From: Bradyrhizobium stylosanthis
GTDB taxonomy: Bacteria; Pseudomonadota; Alphaproteobacteria; Rhizobiales; Xanthobacteraceae
Direction of reading: 5' to 3'
Length of the DNA: 64,000 nt
Assembly (NCBI RefSeq): GCF_001641335.1
Contig: NZ_LVEM01000002.1
Span: 1,157,663 to 1,221,662, forward strand
Position numbers and translations under genes: made by a program. Shown here in pieces: positions 44,971 to 53,901 of this stretch. The notes beneath the pieces were generated by a model, which was not told where the DNA came from, ran no database searches, and saw only the letters and a program-made list of their open reading frames with translations. How positions within the stretch are numbered: position 1 is the first letter of the stretch; each line of letters opens with the position of its first letter.

Positions 44971-45052
44971 CGTCATGGCCGGGCTTGACCCGGCCATCCA
45001 CGTCTTCTTCGCGGACAAGAACGTGGATGCCCGGGACAAGCCCGGGCATGAC
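44971..45052. repeat. Palindromic intergenic repeat, family D (copy 4)
   Basis: CGTCATGGCCGGGCTTGACC, CCGGCCATCCACG, CGTGGATGCCCGGGACAAGC and CCGGGCATGACGG in order: a near-complete hairpin. Between convergent genes, so it may end both transcripts. Confidence 0.8.
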
Positions 45053-45074
45053 GGTGTTTGGAGCGGCGTTCGCC

Positions 45075-46619
45075 CTAAATCTTCGCCGTAGTCTTCGGCC
45101 AATATTTGTCGCGCAGATGCCGCTTCACCAGCTTGCCCGTGGGCGTGCGCGGCAGCTCGGCTTCGAAATCGATCGAGCGCGGGCACTTGATCGCCGAGAG
45201 ACGGGTCTTGCAGTAGGCGATGAGATCAGCCTCCAGCTCCTTGCCGGCGCGTGTCATGTCGTGCGGCTGCACCACGGCCTTCACCTCTTCGCCCATCTCC
45301 TCGTTCGGCACGCCGAACACGGCGACGTCGGCGACCTCGGGGTGCGTGATCAGCACGTCCTCGGTCTCCTGCGGGTAGATGTTCACGCCGCCCGAGATGA
45401 TCATGTAGGACTTGCGGTCGGTGAGGAAGAGGAAGCCGTCCTTGTCGAGATAGCCGACGTCGCCGAGCGTCGACCAGCCCTTGGCGTTGTAGGCCTTCTT
45501 CGTCTTCTCGGGGTCGTTGTGATAGGTGAAGGCGGGCGCGTCGGCGAAATAGACCGTGCCGATCTCGCCTGTCGGCTGCTCCTCGTCGTTCTCGTCCAGG
45601 ATCTTGATCTTGCCGACCACGGCGCGGCCGACGCTGCCGCGGTGCTCCAGCCATTGCTGCGAGTTGCAGACGGTGACGCCGTTGCCTTCCGATCCCGCGT
45701 AATACTCGATCAGGATCGGCCCCCACCATTCGATCATCTTCGCCTTGACGTCGACCGGGCAGGGCGCGGCGGCGTGGATTGCGCCCTTCAGCGTCGAGAC
45801 ATTGTAACGGTTGCGGACCTCGTCCGGCAGCTTCAGCATGCGCACGAACATGGTCGGCACGAGCTGGGACTGCGTCACCTTGTACGTCTCGACCAGCTTC
45901 AAAAATTCCTCGGCGTCGAAATGCTCCATGATAACAGAGGTGCCGCCGAGCACGACCGCCATCATGTTGAAGCGCAAGGGAGCTGCGTGATAGAGCGGCG
46001 CCGGCGACAGGTACGTGCTCTCCGCATTCATGCCGCACATGTCGGCACAGAGCACGCGCAGGAACGCGTTCGGCACGTCGATGGCGTTGCCTTCGAACGC
46101 CTTCTTGATGCCCTTGGGACGGCCGGTGGTGCCCGACGAATACAGCATGTCGTAGCCGGCGACCTCGTCCGCGATCGGCGTCGTCGGCTGCGCGGCGGCT
46201 TCCTTGTCGTAGGAGCGGAAGCCGGGCAGCGGCTCGTCCATCATGTAGAAGATCGGCTCGCCCGGCGCGCCCTTGATCAGGGCCTTGATCTGGTCGGCGC
46301 ATTTCGGCGTCGTGATCACGACCTTGGCGCCGCAATCGCCGATGATGTAGTCGATCTCGTCCTGCTTCAGATAGCGGCTGATGGCTGTGTAATAGAGCCC
46401 GCTGCGTTGCGCCGCCCAGCAGAGTTCCATGAAAGCGAGGCGGTTTTCCATCAGCAACGCGATGTGGTCGCCGGCCTTCAGCCCCAGCGAGCGGAACAGC
46501 TGCGCGCCCTGGTTCGAGAGCTCGTCGAGCTCGCGATAGGTGATGGCCTTGCCGGTCCCGGCCATGCGGTAGGCGATCTTGTCGGGCGTGGTCTTGGCGT
46601 AGATGGAGGGGTGAGTCAT
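45075..46619 (-). CDS. AMP-forming acyl-CoA synthetase
   Basis: A 514-residue adenylating ligase. The P-loop is LYSSGTTGRPKGI (about residue 162), then EYYAGSEGNG as the adenine-binding block, TLGDVGYLDKDGFLFLTDRKSYMII, and the C-terminal lysine motif RTPTGKLVKRHL. It activates an acid with CoA at the start of a beta-oxidation-like route. GGGAG 8 nt before the ATG supports the start. A thiolase gene follows upstream on the same strand, across a family G repeat. It resembles the short FadD13/caffeyl-CoA-ligase-like type; the substrate is not evident. Confidence 0.83.
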   Translation of the reverse strand: MTHPSIYAKTTPDKIAYRMAGTGKAITYRELDELSNQGAQLFRSLGLKAGDHIALLMENRLAFMELCWAAQRSGLYYTAISRYLKQDEIDYIIGDCGAKVVITTPKCADQIKALIKGAPGEPIFYMMDEPLPGFRSYDKEAAAQPTTPIADEVAGYDMLYSSGTTGRPKGIKKAFEGNAIDVPNAFLRVLCADMCGMNAESTYLSPAPLYHAAPLRFNMMAVVLGGTSVIMEHFDAEEFLKLVETYKVTQSQLVPTMFVRMLKLPDEVRNRYNVSTLKGAIHAAAPCPVDVKAKMIEWWGPILIEYYAGSEGNGVTVCNSQQWLEHRGSVGRAVVGKIKILDENDEEQPTGEIGTVYFADAPAFTYHNDPEKTKKAYNAKGWSTLGDVGYLDKDGFLFLTDRKSYMIISGGVNIYPQETEDVLITHPEVADVAVFGVPNEEMGEEVKAVVQPHDMTRAGKELEADLIAYCKTRLSAIKCPRSIDFEAELPRTPTGKLVKRHLRDKYWPKTTAKI

Positions 46620-46646
46620 GGCTGAGCTCCCGCAACAAAAAAGGTG

Positions 46647-46803
46647 TCATCCCGGCCTAGTGCGCAATTGCGCACGGGGGCGGGATCCATAACCACCGAA
46701 CCAAATTGTTGAAACGCGATGTCGCCCGGCTCGCCCTGACCACAAACTTTTGTGGTTATGGGTCCCGGCTCCCGTGCGCAATTGCGCACTAGGCCGGGAC
46801 GAC
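46647..46803. repeat. Palindromic intergenic repeat, family G (copy 2)
   Basis: GTCATCCCGGCCTAGTGCGCAATTGCGCAC...CCATAACCACC at one end and GGTTATGGGTCCCGGCTCCCGTGCGCAATTGCGCAC...GGCCGGGACGAC at the other; an almost full inverted repeat around a short loop. Between the thiolase and synthetase genes. Confidence 0.8.
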
Positions 46804-46828
46804 ACCGTATATGTTCCGACGTCTCGGC

Positions 46829-48001
46829 TTACAGCCGCTCCACGATCGTCACGTTGGCCATGCCGCCGCCTTCGCACATGGTCTGCAGGCCGTAGCGCTT
46901 GCCGCGCTGGTGCAGGGCGTGGACCAGCGTCGTCATCAGCTTGGTGCCGGAGCCGCCGAGCGGATGGCCGAGCGCGATGGCGCCGCCGTTGACGTTGAGA
47001 CGCGCGGGATCGGCGCCGGTGGTCTTGAGCCAGCCGGTCGGGACCGAAGCGAAGGCTTCGTTGACCTCGAACAGGTCGATGTCGTCGATCTTCATGCCCG
47101 CCTTCTCCAGCGCGCGCTTGGTGGCATGCAGCGGGGCATCGAGCATGATCACGGGATCGCCGCCCGTCATGGTCATGTGGTGGATGCGCGCCAGCGGCTT
47201 GACGCCGAGCTGCTTGAGGCCCTTCTCGTTCACCACCATGACGCCGGAGGCGCCGTCGCAGATCTGGCTGGCGCTGGCCGCGGTAAGCTTGCCGTTCTCG
47301 GCGATCAGCTTGACGCCCTTGATGCCGTCGAGCGTGGCATCAAAGCGGATGCCTTCGTCGATATGGTGGGTGTCCTTGCTGCCGTCGGCGCGGGTGATCT
47401 CGAGCGGCACGATCTCCTTCTTGAAGTGGCCGGCCTGCGTCGCCGCGATCGCGCGCTGATGGCTGTTGAAAGAGTATTCGTCGAGATCATCCTTCGACAG
47501 GCCGTACTTCTCGGCCATCATCTCGGCGCCGGTGAACTGGCTGAACACGATGTTGGGGTATCTCGCCTCGATGCCGGGGCTCTTGTAGTGGCCAAAACCG
47601 TTCTTGGCGGCGAGCTGCGAGGACAGGCCCATAGGCACGCGCGTCATCGACTCGACGCCCGCAGCGATCACGACGTCCATCGCGCCGGACATCACGGCCT
47701 GCGCCGCGAAGTGCAGTGCCTGCTGCGAGGAGCCGCACTGACGGTCGATCGAGGTTCCCGGCACGCTCTCCGGCAGCTTCGAGGCCATGATCGCGTTGCG
47801 CGCGACGTTGTTCGACTGCTCACCGACCTGCATCACGCAGCCCATGATCACGTCCTCGACCAGGGCGGGATCGACCTTGGTGCGGTCGACCAGTTCGTCC
47901 AGCACCTTCGCGGCGAGATCGGCCGGATGCCAGCCGGCGAGGCGGCCCCCCTTGCGCCCGCCGGCGGTACGCGCAGCGGCGACGATGTAAGCCTCGGCCA
48001 T
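46829..48001 (-). CDS. Acetyl-CoA acetyltransferase family thiolase
   Basis: A 390-residue thiolase with Cys89 in DRQCGSSQ, GHPLGGSG with its His, and the second Cys in MCEGGGMA, so it is catalytically complete. The ATG at 48001 has GGGAGA 6 nt upstream; another ATG at 48016 lies further up but has a poorer site. Divergent from a TetR regulator. Probably acts last in the CoA pathway of this region, cleaving a 3-oxoacyl-CoA. Confidence 0.87.
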   Translation of the reverse strand: MAEAYIVAAARTAGGRKGGRLAGWHPADLAAKVLDELVDRTKVDPALVEDVIMGCVMQVGEQSNNVARNAIMASKLPESVPGTSIDRQCGSSQQALHFAAQAVMSGAMDVVIAAGVESMTRVPMGLSSQLAAKNGFGHYKSPGIEARYPNIVFSQFTGAEMMAEKYGLSKDDLDEYSFNSHQRAIAATQAGHFKKEIVPLEITRADGSKDTHHIDEGIRFDATLDGIKGVKLIAENGKLTAASASQICDGASGVMVVNEKGLKQLGVKPLARIHHMTMTGGDPVIMLDAPLHATKRALEKAGMKIDDIDLFEVNEAFASVPTGWLKTTGADPARLNVNGGAIALGHPLGGSGTKLMTTLVHALHQRGKRYGLQTMCEGGGMANVTIVERL

Positions 48002-48062
48002 TTCGGTCTCTCCCATGATTGTTCTGAAGTTGTCGGGGCGGATTTAAGGGACGGGATATCGT

Positions 48063-48082
48063 TTAGTCAATCGATCAATTAA
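48063..48082. promoter_or_regulatory. Imperfect dyad between thiolase and TetR gene
   Basis: TTAGTCAATCGATCAATTAA has a palindromic ATCGAT core and 14 of 20 symmetric positions, in an AT-rich gap between the divergent genes. It is a candidate TetR operator. Confidence 0.4.
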
Positions 48083-48147
48083 CTCTTGTGATGAGGCGCT
48101 GCTTGGGCTTATCTGCGCCCGCTTCATGCGGCCAAACAGGGATTTCC

Positions 48148-48807
48148 GTGGCTACCAGCGTACCGACCAGACTCCCCAGCGGAAAAAATTCCACGGCAGA
48201 GAAATTGCTCGTGGCCGCGAGCGAGTTGATGATCGAACGCTCCTCGATCGAGATCTCGCTGTCCGACATCGCCCAGAAGTCTGGCGCCAATGCCGCGCTG
48301 GTCAAATATCATTTCGGGAACAAGGACGGCCTCCTGCTGGCGCTGCTCGCGCGCGATGCGGCGACCGAGATGTCCAATCTCGAATATCTGCTGGCGCAGC
48401 CGATCACCTCGACGGCGAAGCTGAAGCTGCACATCGCCGGCATCATCCGCGCCTATCACCGGTTCCCCTATATGAACCGGCTGATCCATTATCTCCTGCA
48501 CGAAACCAGCGCCGGCTCCGCTGACGAAGTCTCGAAGTTCTTCGTCGCGCCGCTCTTGGATTTCCACCGCCGCCTGCTCGCAGAAGGCGTCAGCCGCGGC
48601 GAATTCCGCAAGACCGATCCGGTGCTGTTCTACACAAGCCTGATCGGTGCCTGCGATCATCTGTTCTTCGGCCGGCACGCGATGTCCCGCGCGACCGGCG
48701 TCGGCCCGGTCACCGATGAAGTCTGCCGGCAATACATCAAGCACATGGAAACGCTGATCTGCGGCGGCATCCTCACGCAAGCCGGGGAAGCCATCGCGGC
48801 CGGATAA
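48148..48807 (+). CDS. TetR-family transcriptional regulator
   Basis: About 219 residues from GTG at 48148 (CAGGGA 7 nt upstream); an ATG at 48088 would add 20 residues without homology. The N-terminal helix-turn-helix is ISLSDIAQKSGANAALVKYHFGNKDGLLLAL. The ligand domain is helical. Divergent from the thiolase and followed by an SDR gene after about 55 bp; it probably represses this CoA pathway and is released by an acyl-CoA (inference based on FadR/PsrA-like regulators of similar context). Confidence 0.82.
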   Translation: MATSVPTRLPSGKNSTAEKLLVAASELMIERSSIEISLSDIAQKSGANAALVKYHFGNKDGLLLALLARDAATEMSNLEYLLAQPITSTAKLKLHIAGIIRAYHRFPYMNRLIHYLLHETSAGSADEVSKFFVAPLLDFHRRLLAEGVSRGEFRKTDPVLFYTSLIGACDHLFFGRHAMSRATGVGPVTDEVCRQYIKHMETLICGGILTQAGEAIAAG

Positions 48808-48862
48808 TCCGGCCATCACTCTCAAAGTCTAGAGAAGAAACGCCCAAGGAAAGGTGCCTGTC

Positions 48863-49621
48863 ATGGAATTGAAAGACGTAGCCGTTCTCATCACCGGTGG
48901 TGGTTCGGGCCTCGGTGAGGCCACCGCCCGCGCCATGGCGGCCAAGGGCGCCAAGATCGGCGTGATCGACCAGAACAAGGAGAACGCGGAGAAGGTCGCC
49001 GCCGAGGTGAAGGGCGTCGCGCTGCATGCCGACGTCACCAGCGAGGAGCAGATCAAGGCGGCGATCGCCAAGGCGGAAGCCGCGCATGGCGTGGCCCGCG
49101 TGCTGATGAACTGCGCCGGCATCGGCGGCTCGCAGCGCATCGTCGGCCGCGACGGCGTCTATCCGCTCGAGAAGTTCGCGCGCATCATCAATGTCAACCT
49201 GATCGGCACCTTCAACTGCCTGCGTCTGTTCGCCGAGCGCCTCGTCACCATCGAGCCGGTCGGAGAAGAGCGCGGCGTCATCATCAACACCGCGTCGGTT
49301 GCCGCCTATGAAGGCCAGATCGGCCAGATCGCCTATTCGGCGTCGAAGGGCGGCGTCGTCGGCCTGACCCTGCCGGCCGCGCGCGACCTCTCCAGCCAGA
49401 AGATCCGCGTCAACACCATCGCGCCCGGCTTGTTCTTCACGCCGCTGCTGATGGGGCTCAACGAAGAAGCCCGCAAGAGCCTGGGGGCCCAGGTGCCGCA
49501 TCCCTCGCGCCTCGGCGACGCCAAGGAATACGGCGCGCTCGCCGTGCACATCGTCGAGAACGCGATGCTCAACGGCGAGACCATCCGTCTCGACGGCGCC
49601 ATCCGCATGGCGCCGCGGTAA
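48863..49621 (+). CDS. Short-chain 3-hydroxyacyl-CoA dehydrogenase-like SDR (HSD10-like)
   Basis: A 252-residue SDR with TGGGSGLGEATA (residues 11-22), NCAG, and the catalytic Ser145-Tyr158-Lys162 set. Its closest family image is type II 3-hydroxyacyl-CoA dehydrogenase/17-beta-HSD10. It could oxidise the 3-hydroxyacyl-CoA made by the crotonase at 49815. ATG at 48863 has AAGG 8 nt upstream; a GTG at 48854 would be overlapping the ribosome site. Confidence 0.83.
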   Translation: MELKDVAVLITGGGSGLGEATARAMAAKGAKIGVIDQNKENAEKVAAEVKGVALHADVTSEEQIKAAIAKAEAAHGVARVLMNCAGIGGSQRIVGRDGVYPLEKFARIINVNLIGTFNCLRLFAERLVTIEPVGEERGVIINTASVAAYEGQIGQIAYSASKGGVVGLTLPAARDLSSQKIRVNTIAPGLFFTPLLMGLNEEARKSLGAQVPHPSRLGDAKEYGALAVHIVENAMLNGETIRLDGAIRMAPR

Positions 49622-49628
49622 AGCTCTT

Positions 49629-49781
49629 CTTCCCTTCTCCCCTTGTGGGAGAAGGTGGCGCGAAGCGCCGGATGAGGGGTTTGCATCCGCGATCTCATTT
49701 GTGGAGACAGACCCCTCACCCAAGCGAGTTCTTGGTCAGCGACGTACATGCCCTCTCCCACGAGGGGAGAGGGCGCAATAG
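49629..49781. repeat. Palindromic intergenic repeat, family C (copy 3)
   Basis: CCCTTCTCCCCTTGTGGGAGAAGGTGGCG, GGATGAGGGG, GACCCCTCACCCAAGCGAG and CCCTCTCCCACGAGGGGAGAGGGCG. It lies between the SDR and crotonase genes, which run in the same direction. Confidence 0.8.
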
Positions 49782-49814
49782 CCGCCACTTGAAGAGCGGA
49801 TGCAGGAGCGCCCC

Positions 49815-50621
49815 ATGTCCCAACCGCTGCTGATCGAGCACGACGACGGCGTCGACCGGGTGACGCTCAATCGTCCCGACAGTCTCAACGCGCTCGATCC
49901 CGCGCTGATCGACGCGCTCAATGTCTATTTCCAGGGCCTGCAGCGCAACCGCGACACGCGCGTGGTCGTGCTCAGGGGTGCCGGCAAGAATTTCTGTGCC
50001 GGCCTCGATCTCAAGGCGGCGATGGCGCGCCGTGCGGGTCAGCAGGAGCCGCCCGGCGTCACGGAGTCGCTGGACTCGCAGCGCCGCATCGCCGACATCG
50101 TGATGCTGATGCGTCGGTGTCCGCAACCGATCCTGTCGCTGGTGCAGGGCGCGGCGGCCGGTGGCGGATTTGCGCTGGCGCTCGCCTCCGACATCCGCAT
50201 CGCGACGAAATCGGCGCGCATGAACTGCGCCTTCATCAAGCTTGGCCTCGGCGGCTGCGACATCGGCACCAGCTATTTCCTGCCACGCCTCGTCGGCGTC
50301 TCCGTGGCCTCCGAACTGATCCTCACCGGGCGCTTCATCAATGCCGAGCGCGCACTGGCGGTTGGCCTCGTCTCCGAGGTTGTCGACGAAGACAAGCTCG
50401 ATGCGGCGGCCGAACCTTATGTCGACGCGATGATGACGGCCTCTCCCGTCGGGCTGCGGCTGTCGAAGGAATGTCTCAACATGAGCGTCGATGCGGGATC
50501 GCTGGAAGCTGCGATCGCGATGGAGGACCGCAATCAGGTCCTGTGCAGCCGCTCCGAGGAATTTTCGGAGGGCATCAGGGCCTTCCTTGAGAAGCGAAAG
50601 CCTGTCTATATCAGGCGCTGA
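49815..50621 (+). CDS. Enoyl-CoA hydratase/isomerase family protein
   Basis: A 268-residue crotonase. The oxyanion-hole blocks are NFCAGLDLKAAM and QGAAAGGGFALALASDIRI. At the second acidic position it has GLGGCDIGTSYFLPR, with Asp in place of the usual Glu, and no Glu at the GGG position. This is the pattern of isomerase-type members, not classic hydratases, so an isomerase or a non-standard hydratase is plausible. GCAGGAG precedes the ATG at 49815. The ligase gene starts 43 bp after its stop. Confidence 0.8.
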   Translation: MSQPLLIEHDDGVDRVTLNRPDSLNALDPALIDALNVYFQGLQRNRDTRVVVLRGAGKNFCAGLDLKAAMARRAGQQEPPGVTESLDSQRRIADIVMLMRRCPQPILSLVQGAAAGGGFALALASDIRIATKSARMNCAFIKLGLGGCDIGTSYFLPRLVGVSVASELILTGRFINAERALAVGLVSEVVDEDKLDAAAEPYVDAMMTASPVGLRLSKECLNMSVDAGSLEAAIAMEDRNQVLCSRSEEFSEGIRAFLEKRKPVYIRR

Positions 50622-50664
50622 ACACGAAGATCCGCAAAGGACAAAAAATTCCGGGAGACGCAAA

Positions 50665-52536
50665 ATGAGTGGGAGCGCGGCGGCAGTCATGACGAAGCCC
50701 GCCTTTCGCAAGGTCGAGTGGCTCGCGCGCGACATCGACGTCGAGCGCCGTGCCGACGGCACGGTGGTGCTGAAGTCACGCATTCCGCTGCAAGCCTACG
50801 AGACGCACATCCCGGCGTCGCTGGCGAAATGGGCGAAGGAAGCGCCCGAGCGCACTTGGCTCGCACAGCGCGGCGGTCCAAACCGCGAATGGCGCAAGGT
50901 CTCCTATGGTGAAGCCAAGCGCACCGTGGACGCGCTGACGCAAGGCTTGCTCAATCTCGGACTCGACGGACGCCCGGTCACGATCCTCTCCGGCAACTCG
51001 ATCGAGCACGCGCTGATGACGCAGGCCGCGATGCAGGCGCGTTCGCCCGCCGCACCGGTGTCGCCGGCCTACTCGTTGATGAGCCACGATCACGTCAAGC
51101 TGAAATATCTGTTCGACCTGATCAAGCCGGCCGTGGTGATGGTGCAGGACGGCCCGACCTTCGAGAAGGCGCTGAAGGCGCTCGATCTCACCGGTGTCAC
51201 CGTGGTTCACGTCACGCGACCCTGCGACGGTATCGAGAGCGTCAGCTTCGCCGAGCTCGCGGCGACGCCGGTGACGAAGGACGTCGAAGCATCGATTGCA
51301 AAGATCACGCCCGACACCGTCGGCAAGCTGCTGTTCACGTCGGGCTCGACCGGCATGCCCAAGGCCGTCATCAACACGCAGGCGATGATGTGCGCCAATG
51401 CGGCGATGATGATGCAGGTCCGGCCGCGCTCGCCTGATGGTCCCATCTCGACCATGCTGGACTGGATGCCGTGGAACCACACCATGGGCGGCAATGCGGC
51501 GTTCCATCCCGTCCTGGTCGACGGCGGCACGCTCTATATCGACGACGGCCGGCCGATGCCGGGCCAGTTCGAGGAGACGCTGCGGAACCTGCACGAGATC
51601 TCGCCGACCTATTACGCCAACGTGCCCGCCGGCTATGCCGCGCTCGCGGCTGCGATGGAGAAGGACGACGCGCTGTGCCGCTCGTTCTTCAAGAATCTGT
51701 CGATCATGGCCTATGGCGGCGCGCGGCTGCCGGACGATCTCTACGATCGCATGCAGGCGCTGGCGGTGAAGACCACGGGCGAGCGCATCGTCTTCTACAC
51801 CGGCTGGGGCTCGACCGAGACCGCACCAACCTCGACCGGCACCTATTGGGACACCGAGCGCGTCGGCCTGATCGGCCTGCCGTTCCCCGGTGTCGAGCTG
51901 AAGATGGTGCCGTGCGGTTCGAAATACGAGCTGCGCCTGCGCGGCGTCAACGTCACGCCGGGCTATTTCGGTCAGCCTGATTTGACGAAGAAGATGTTCG
52001 ACGAGGAAGGTTTCTATTGCATCGGCGATGCCGGCATCTTCGTCGACGATGCCGATCCGGTGAAGGGCATCATCTTCGCCGGACGTGTGGTCGAGGACTT
52101 CAAGCTCACCACCGGCACCTTCGTCCATGTCGGCTCGCTTCGCACCGATACGATCGCAGCCGCGACGCCCGTCGTGCATGACGCGCTGGTCGCGGGGCAG
52201 GACCGCGCCTTCATCGGCCTGTTGGCGTGGCCCAATCTGCACGCGTGCCGCCAGCTCGTCGGCGATCCCGATCTGAGTTTCGAGGACGCCGTGAAGCACC
52301 CCGAGGTGCTCGCCTGCTTCAGGCGCGGGCTGGAAACCCACAACCGGGAGTGCGAGGGCGCCAGCAGCCGCATCATCGCGCGCGCCATGCTGATGGTTGA
52401 GCCGCCCTCGATCGACGGTAACGAGCTCACCGACAAGGGCTACATCAACCAGCGCGCCGGCCTTGAACGCCGTGCGGCGCTGGTGGAGCGGCTCTATGCC
52501 GACAGGCCGGATCAGGATGTGATCGTGCTGCGATGA
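50665..52536 (+). CDS. Feruloyl-CoA synthetase-like AMP-forming ligase
   Basis: A 623-residue adenylating ligase, unusually long; length and motifs fit the feruloyl-CoA synthetase (Fcs) class. Motifs: LLFTSGSTGMPKAVINT (ATP loop, about 229-245), GWGSTETAPTSTG, and a C-terminal NELTDKGYINQRAGL which replaces the usual PRTxxGKxxR and provides the Lys. An arylpropenoate or other aromatic acid is the natural guess, but the following genes are dehydrogenases instead of a hydratase-lyase. GGGAGA (50653-50658) precedes the ATG. Confidence 0.8.
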   Translation: MSGSAAAVMTKPAFRKVEWLARDIDVERRADGTVVLKSRIPLQAYETHIPASLAKWAKEAPERTWLAQRGGPNREWRKVSYGEAKRTVDALTQGLLNLGLDGRPVTILSGNSIEHALMTQAAMQARSPAAPVSPAYSLMSHDHVKLKYLFDLIKPAVVMVQDGPTFEKALKALDLTGVTVVHVTRPCDGIESVSFAELAATPVTKDVEASIAKITPDTVGKLLFTSGSTGMPKAVINTQAMMCANAAMMMQVRPRSPDGPISTMLDWMPWNHTMGGNAAFHPVLVDGGTLYIDDGRPMPGQFEETLRNLHEISPTYYANVPAGYAALAAAMEKDDALCRSFFKNLSIMAYGGARLPDDLYDRMQALAVKTTGERIVFYTGWGSTETAPTSTGTYWDTERVGLIGLPFPGVELKMVPCGSKYELRLRGVNVTPGYFGQPDLTKKMFDEEGFYCIGDAGIFVDDADPVKGIIFAGRVVEDFKLTTGTFVHVGSLRTDTIAAATPVVHDALVAGQDRAFIGLLAWPNLHACRQLVGDPDLSFEDAVKHPEVLACFRRGLETHNRECEGASSRIIARAMLMVEPPSIDGNELTDKGYINQRAGLERRAALVERLYADRPDQDVIVLR

Positions 52537-52541
52537 ACACC

Positions 52542-52621
52542 GTAGGATGGGTAGAGCGCAGCGAAACCCATCGTCCCTCGTCAGACAATTGATGGGTATC
52601 GCTTCGCTCCACCCATCCTAC
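52542..52621. repeat. Palindromic intergenic repeat, family H (copy 1)
   Basis: GTAGGATGGGTAGAGCGCAGCGAAACCCATCG and the inverse CGATGGGTATCGCTTCGCTCCACCCATCCTAC-type end at 52590-52621; a full hairpin. A second copy is at 53790-53872. Between the ligase and an acyl-CoA dehydrogenase gene. Confidence 0.82.
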
Positions 52622-52650
52622 AGAACAGCAATAAACAAAGGTAGCCCGCC

Positions 52651-53778
52651 ATGAACTTCGATTTCTCCGACGACCAGAAGCAGCTCCGCGACCAGGCGCG
52701 CAAATTCCTCGCTGAAAAATGCTCGCCCAAGGCGGTCCGCGTCGTGCTCGACGGCAAGGCGCCTTACGACAAGGAGCTGTGGAAGGGGCTTGCCGAGATG
52801 GGTTTCCTTGGCGTCGCGATCCCCGAGGAATTCGGCGGCGCCGGCGCCGGTCATCTCGAGCTCTGCGTGATCGCGGAGGAAATGGGCCGCGCCAACGCGC
52901 CGGTGCCGTTCTCCTCGACCGTCTATCTTGCCGCCGAAGCGCTGCTGATCGCCGGCAGCGAGGCGCAGAAGAAGAAATGGCTGCCGGCCATCGCCTCGGG
53001 CGAAGCCATCGGCACGCTGGCGCTGTTCGAGGGCAAGGGCAATCCGTCGCCGAAGAACGTCAAGCTCACCGCCGCGAACGGCGTGCTCAACGGCGTCAAG
53101 AAGCCGATCGCAGATGGTGCCGTCGCCGACTTCGCGGTGGTTGCGGCACGCACCGGATCGAGCGGGCGCGACAGCGACATCTCGCTGTTCCTGGTCGACC
53201 TCAAGGCTGGCGGCGTCGAGGTGAAGAGCCTCACCAATCTCGATCCGACCCGCGGACAGGCCGAGATCACCTTCAAGGACGCGAAGGCCGAGCCGCTCGG
53301 TGCGGCCGGCGAAGGCTGGAGCATTTTGTCTCAGGTGCTCGACCGCGCCGCGGTGCTGTGCGCCTTCGAACAGGTCGGCGGCTCCGACCGGGCGCTGGAG
53401 ATGGGCCGCGACTACGCGCTCGATCGCATCGCCTTCGGCCGTCAGATCGGTTCGTTCCAGGCGGTGAAGCACATGCTCGCCGACATGTATGTCTCGGCGA
53501 CGCTGGCGCGCTCCAACAGCTATTACGGCGCCTGGGCGCTCTCGACCAACGCAGCCGAATTGCCGGAGGCGGCCGCCGCCGCGCGCATCAGCGCGACGCA
53601 GGCGTTCCAGCACTGCGCCAAGAACAACATCCAGGTTCACGGCGGCATGGGCTTCACCTGGGAGTTCGACTGCCACATGTACTACCGCCGCGCCAATGCG
53701 ATGGCGCTCGGCCTCGGCAGCCTGTCCTATTGGGAAGACCAGCTGATCGACCGCATGCGGAAGAAGAACGCGGCGTGA
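52651..53778 (+). CDS. Acyl-CoA dehydrogenase (short/PimD-like subunit)
   Basis: A 375-residue acyl-CoA dehydrogenase homolog with MNFDFSDDQKQLRDQARKFL at the start, FGRQIGSFQAVKH and QVHGGMGFTWEFDCHMYYRR near the end. It is like PimD in size and end structure, suggesting the small subunit of a two-subunit dehydrogenase. The two paralogs downstream are possible large subunits. Confidence 0.82.
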   Translation: MNFDFSDDQKQLRDQARKFLAEKCSPKAVRVVLDGKAPYDKELWKGLAEMGFLGVAIPEEFGGAGAGHLELCVIAEEMGRANAPVPFSSTVYLAAEALLIAGSEAQKKKWLPAIASGEAIGTLALFEGKGNPSPKNVKLTAANGVLNGVKKPIADGAVADFAVVAARTGSSGRDSDISLFLVDLKAGGVEVKSLTNLDPTRGQAEITFKDAKAEPLGAAGEGWSILSQVLDRAAVLCAFEQVGGSDRALEMGRDYALDRIAFGRQIGSFQAVKHMLADMYVSATLARSNSYYGAWALSTNAAELPEAAAAARISATQAFQHCAKNNIQVHGGMGFTWEFDCHMYYRRANAMALGLGSLSYWEDQLIDRMRKKNAA

Positions 53779-53789
53779 TGACAGGTGCG

Positions 53790-53872
53790 TAGGATGGGTA
53801 GAGCGAAGCGAAACCCATCGCCCGACAACGAATGAAAGAGATGGGTTTCGCTGCGCTCTACCCATCCTACGA
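53790..53872. repeat. Palindromic intergenic repeat, family H (copy 2)
   Basis: GTAGGATGGGTAGAGCGAAGCGAAACCCATCG and the inverse GATGGGTTTCGCTGCGCTCTACCCATCCTAC; nearly a complete hairpin, between two acyl-CoA dehydrogenase genes. Confidence 0.83.
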
Positions 53873-53901
53873 GATGACCCGCGCGGCCGAGAGATGAGAC
53901 C

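Noticed and set aside
49815..52536. Ferulate catabolism pair (Fcs plus hydratase-lyase)
   Set aside because: The crotonase lacks the hydratase-lyase sequence pattern (no EGGG or WGIPP-type segment) and no vanillin dehydrogenase gene is near. Only the ligase is Fcs-like.
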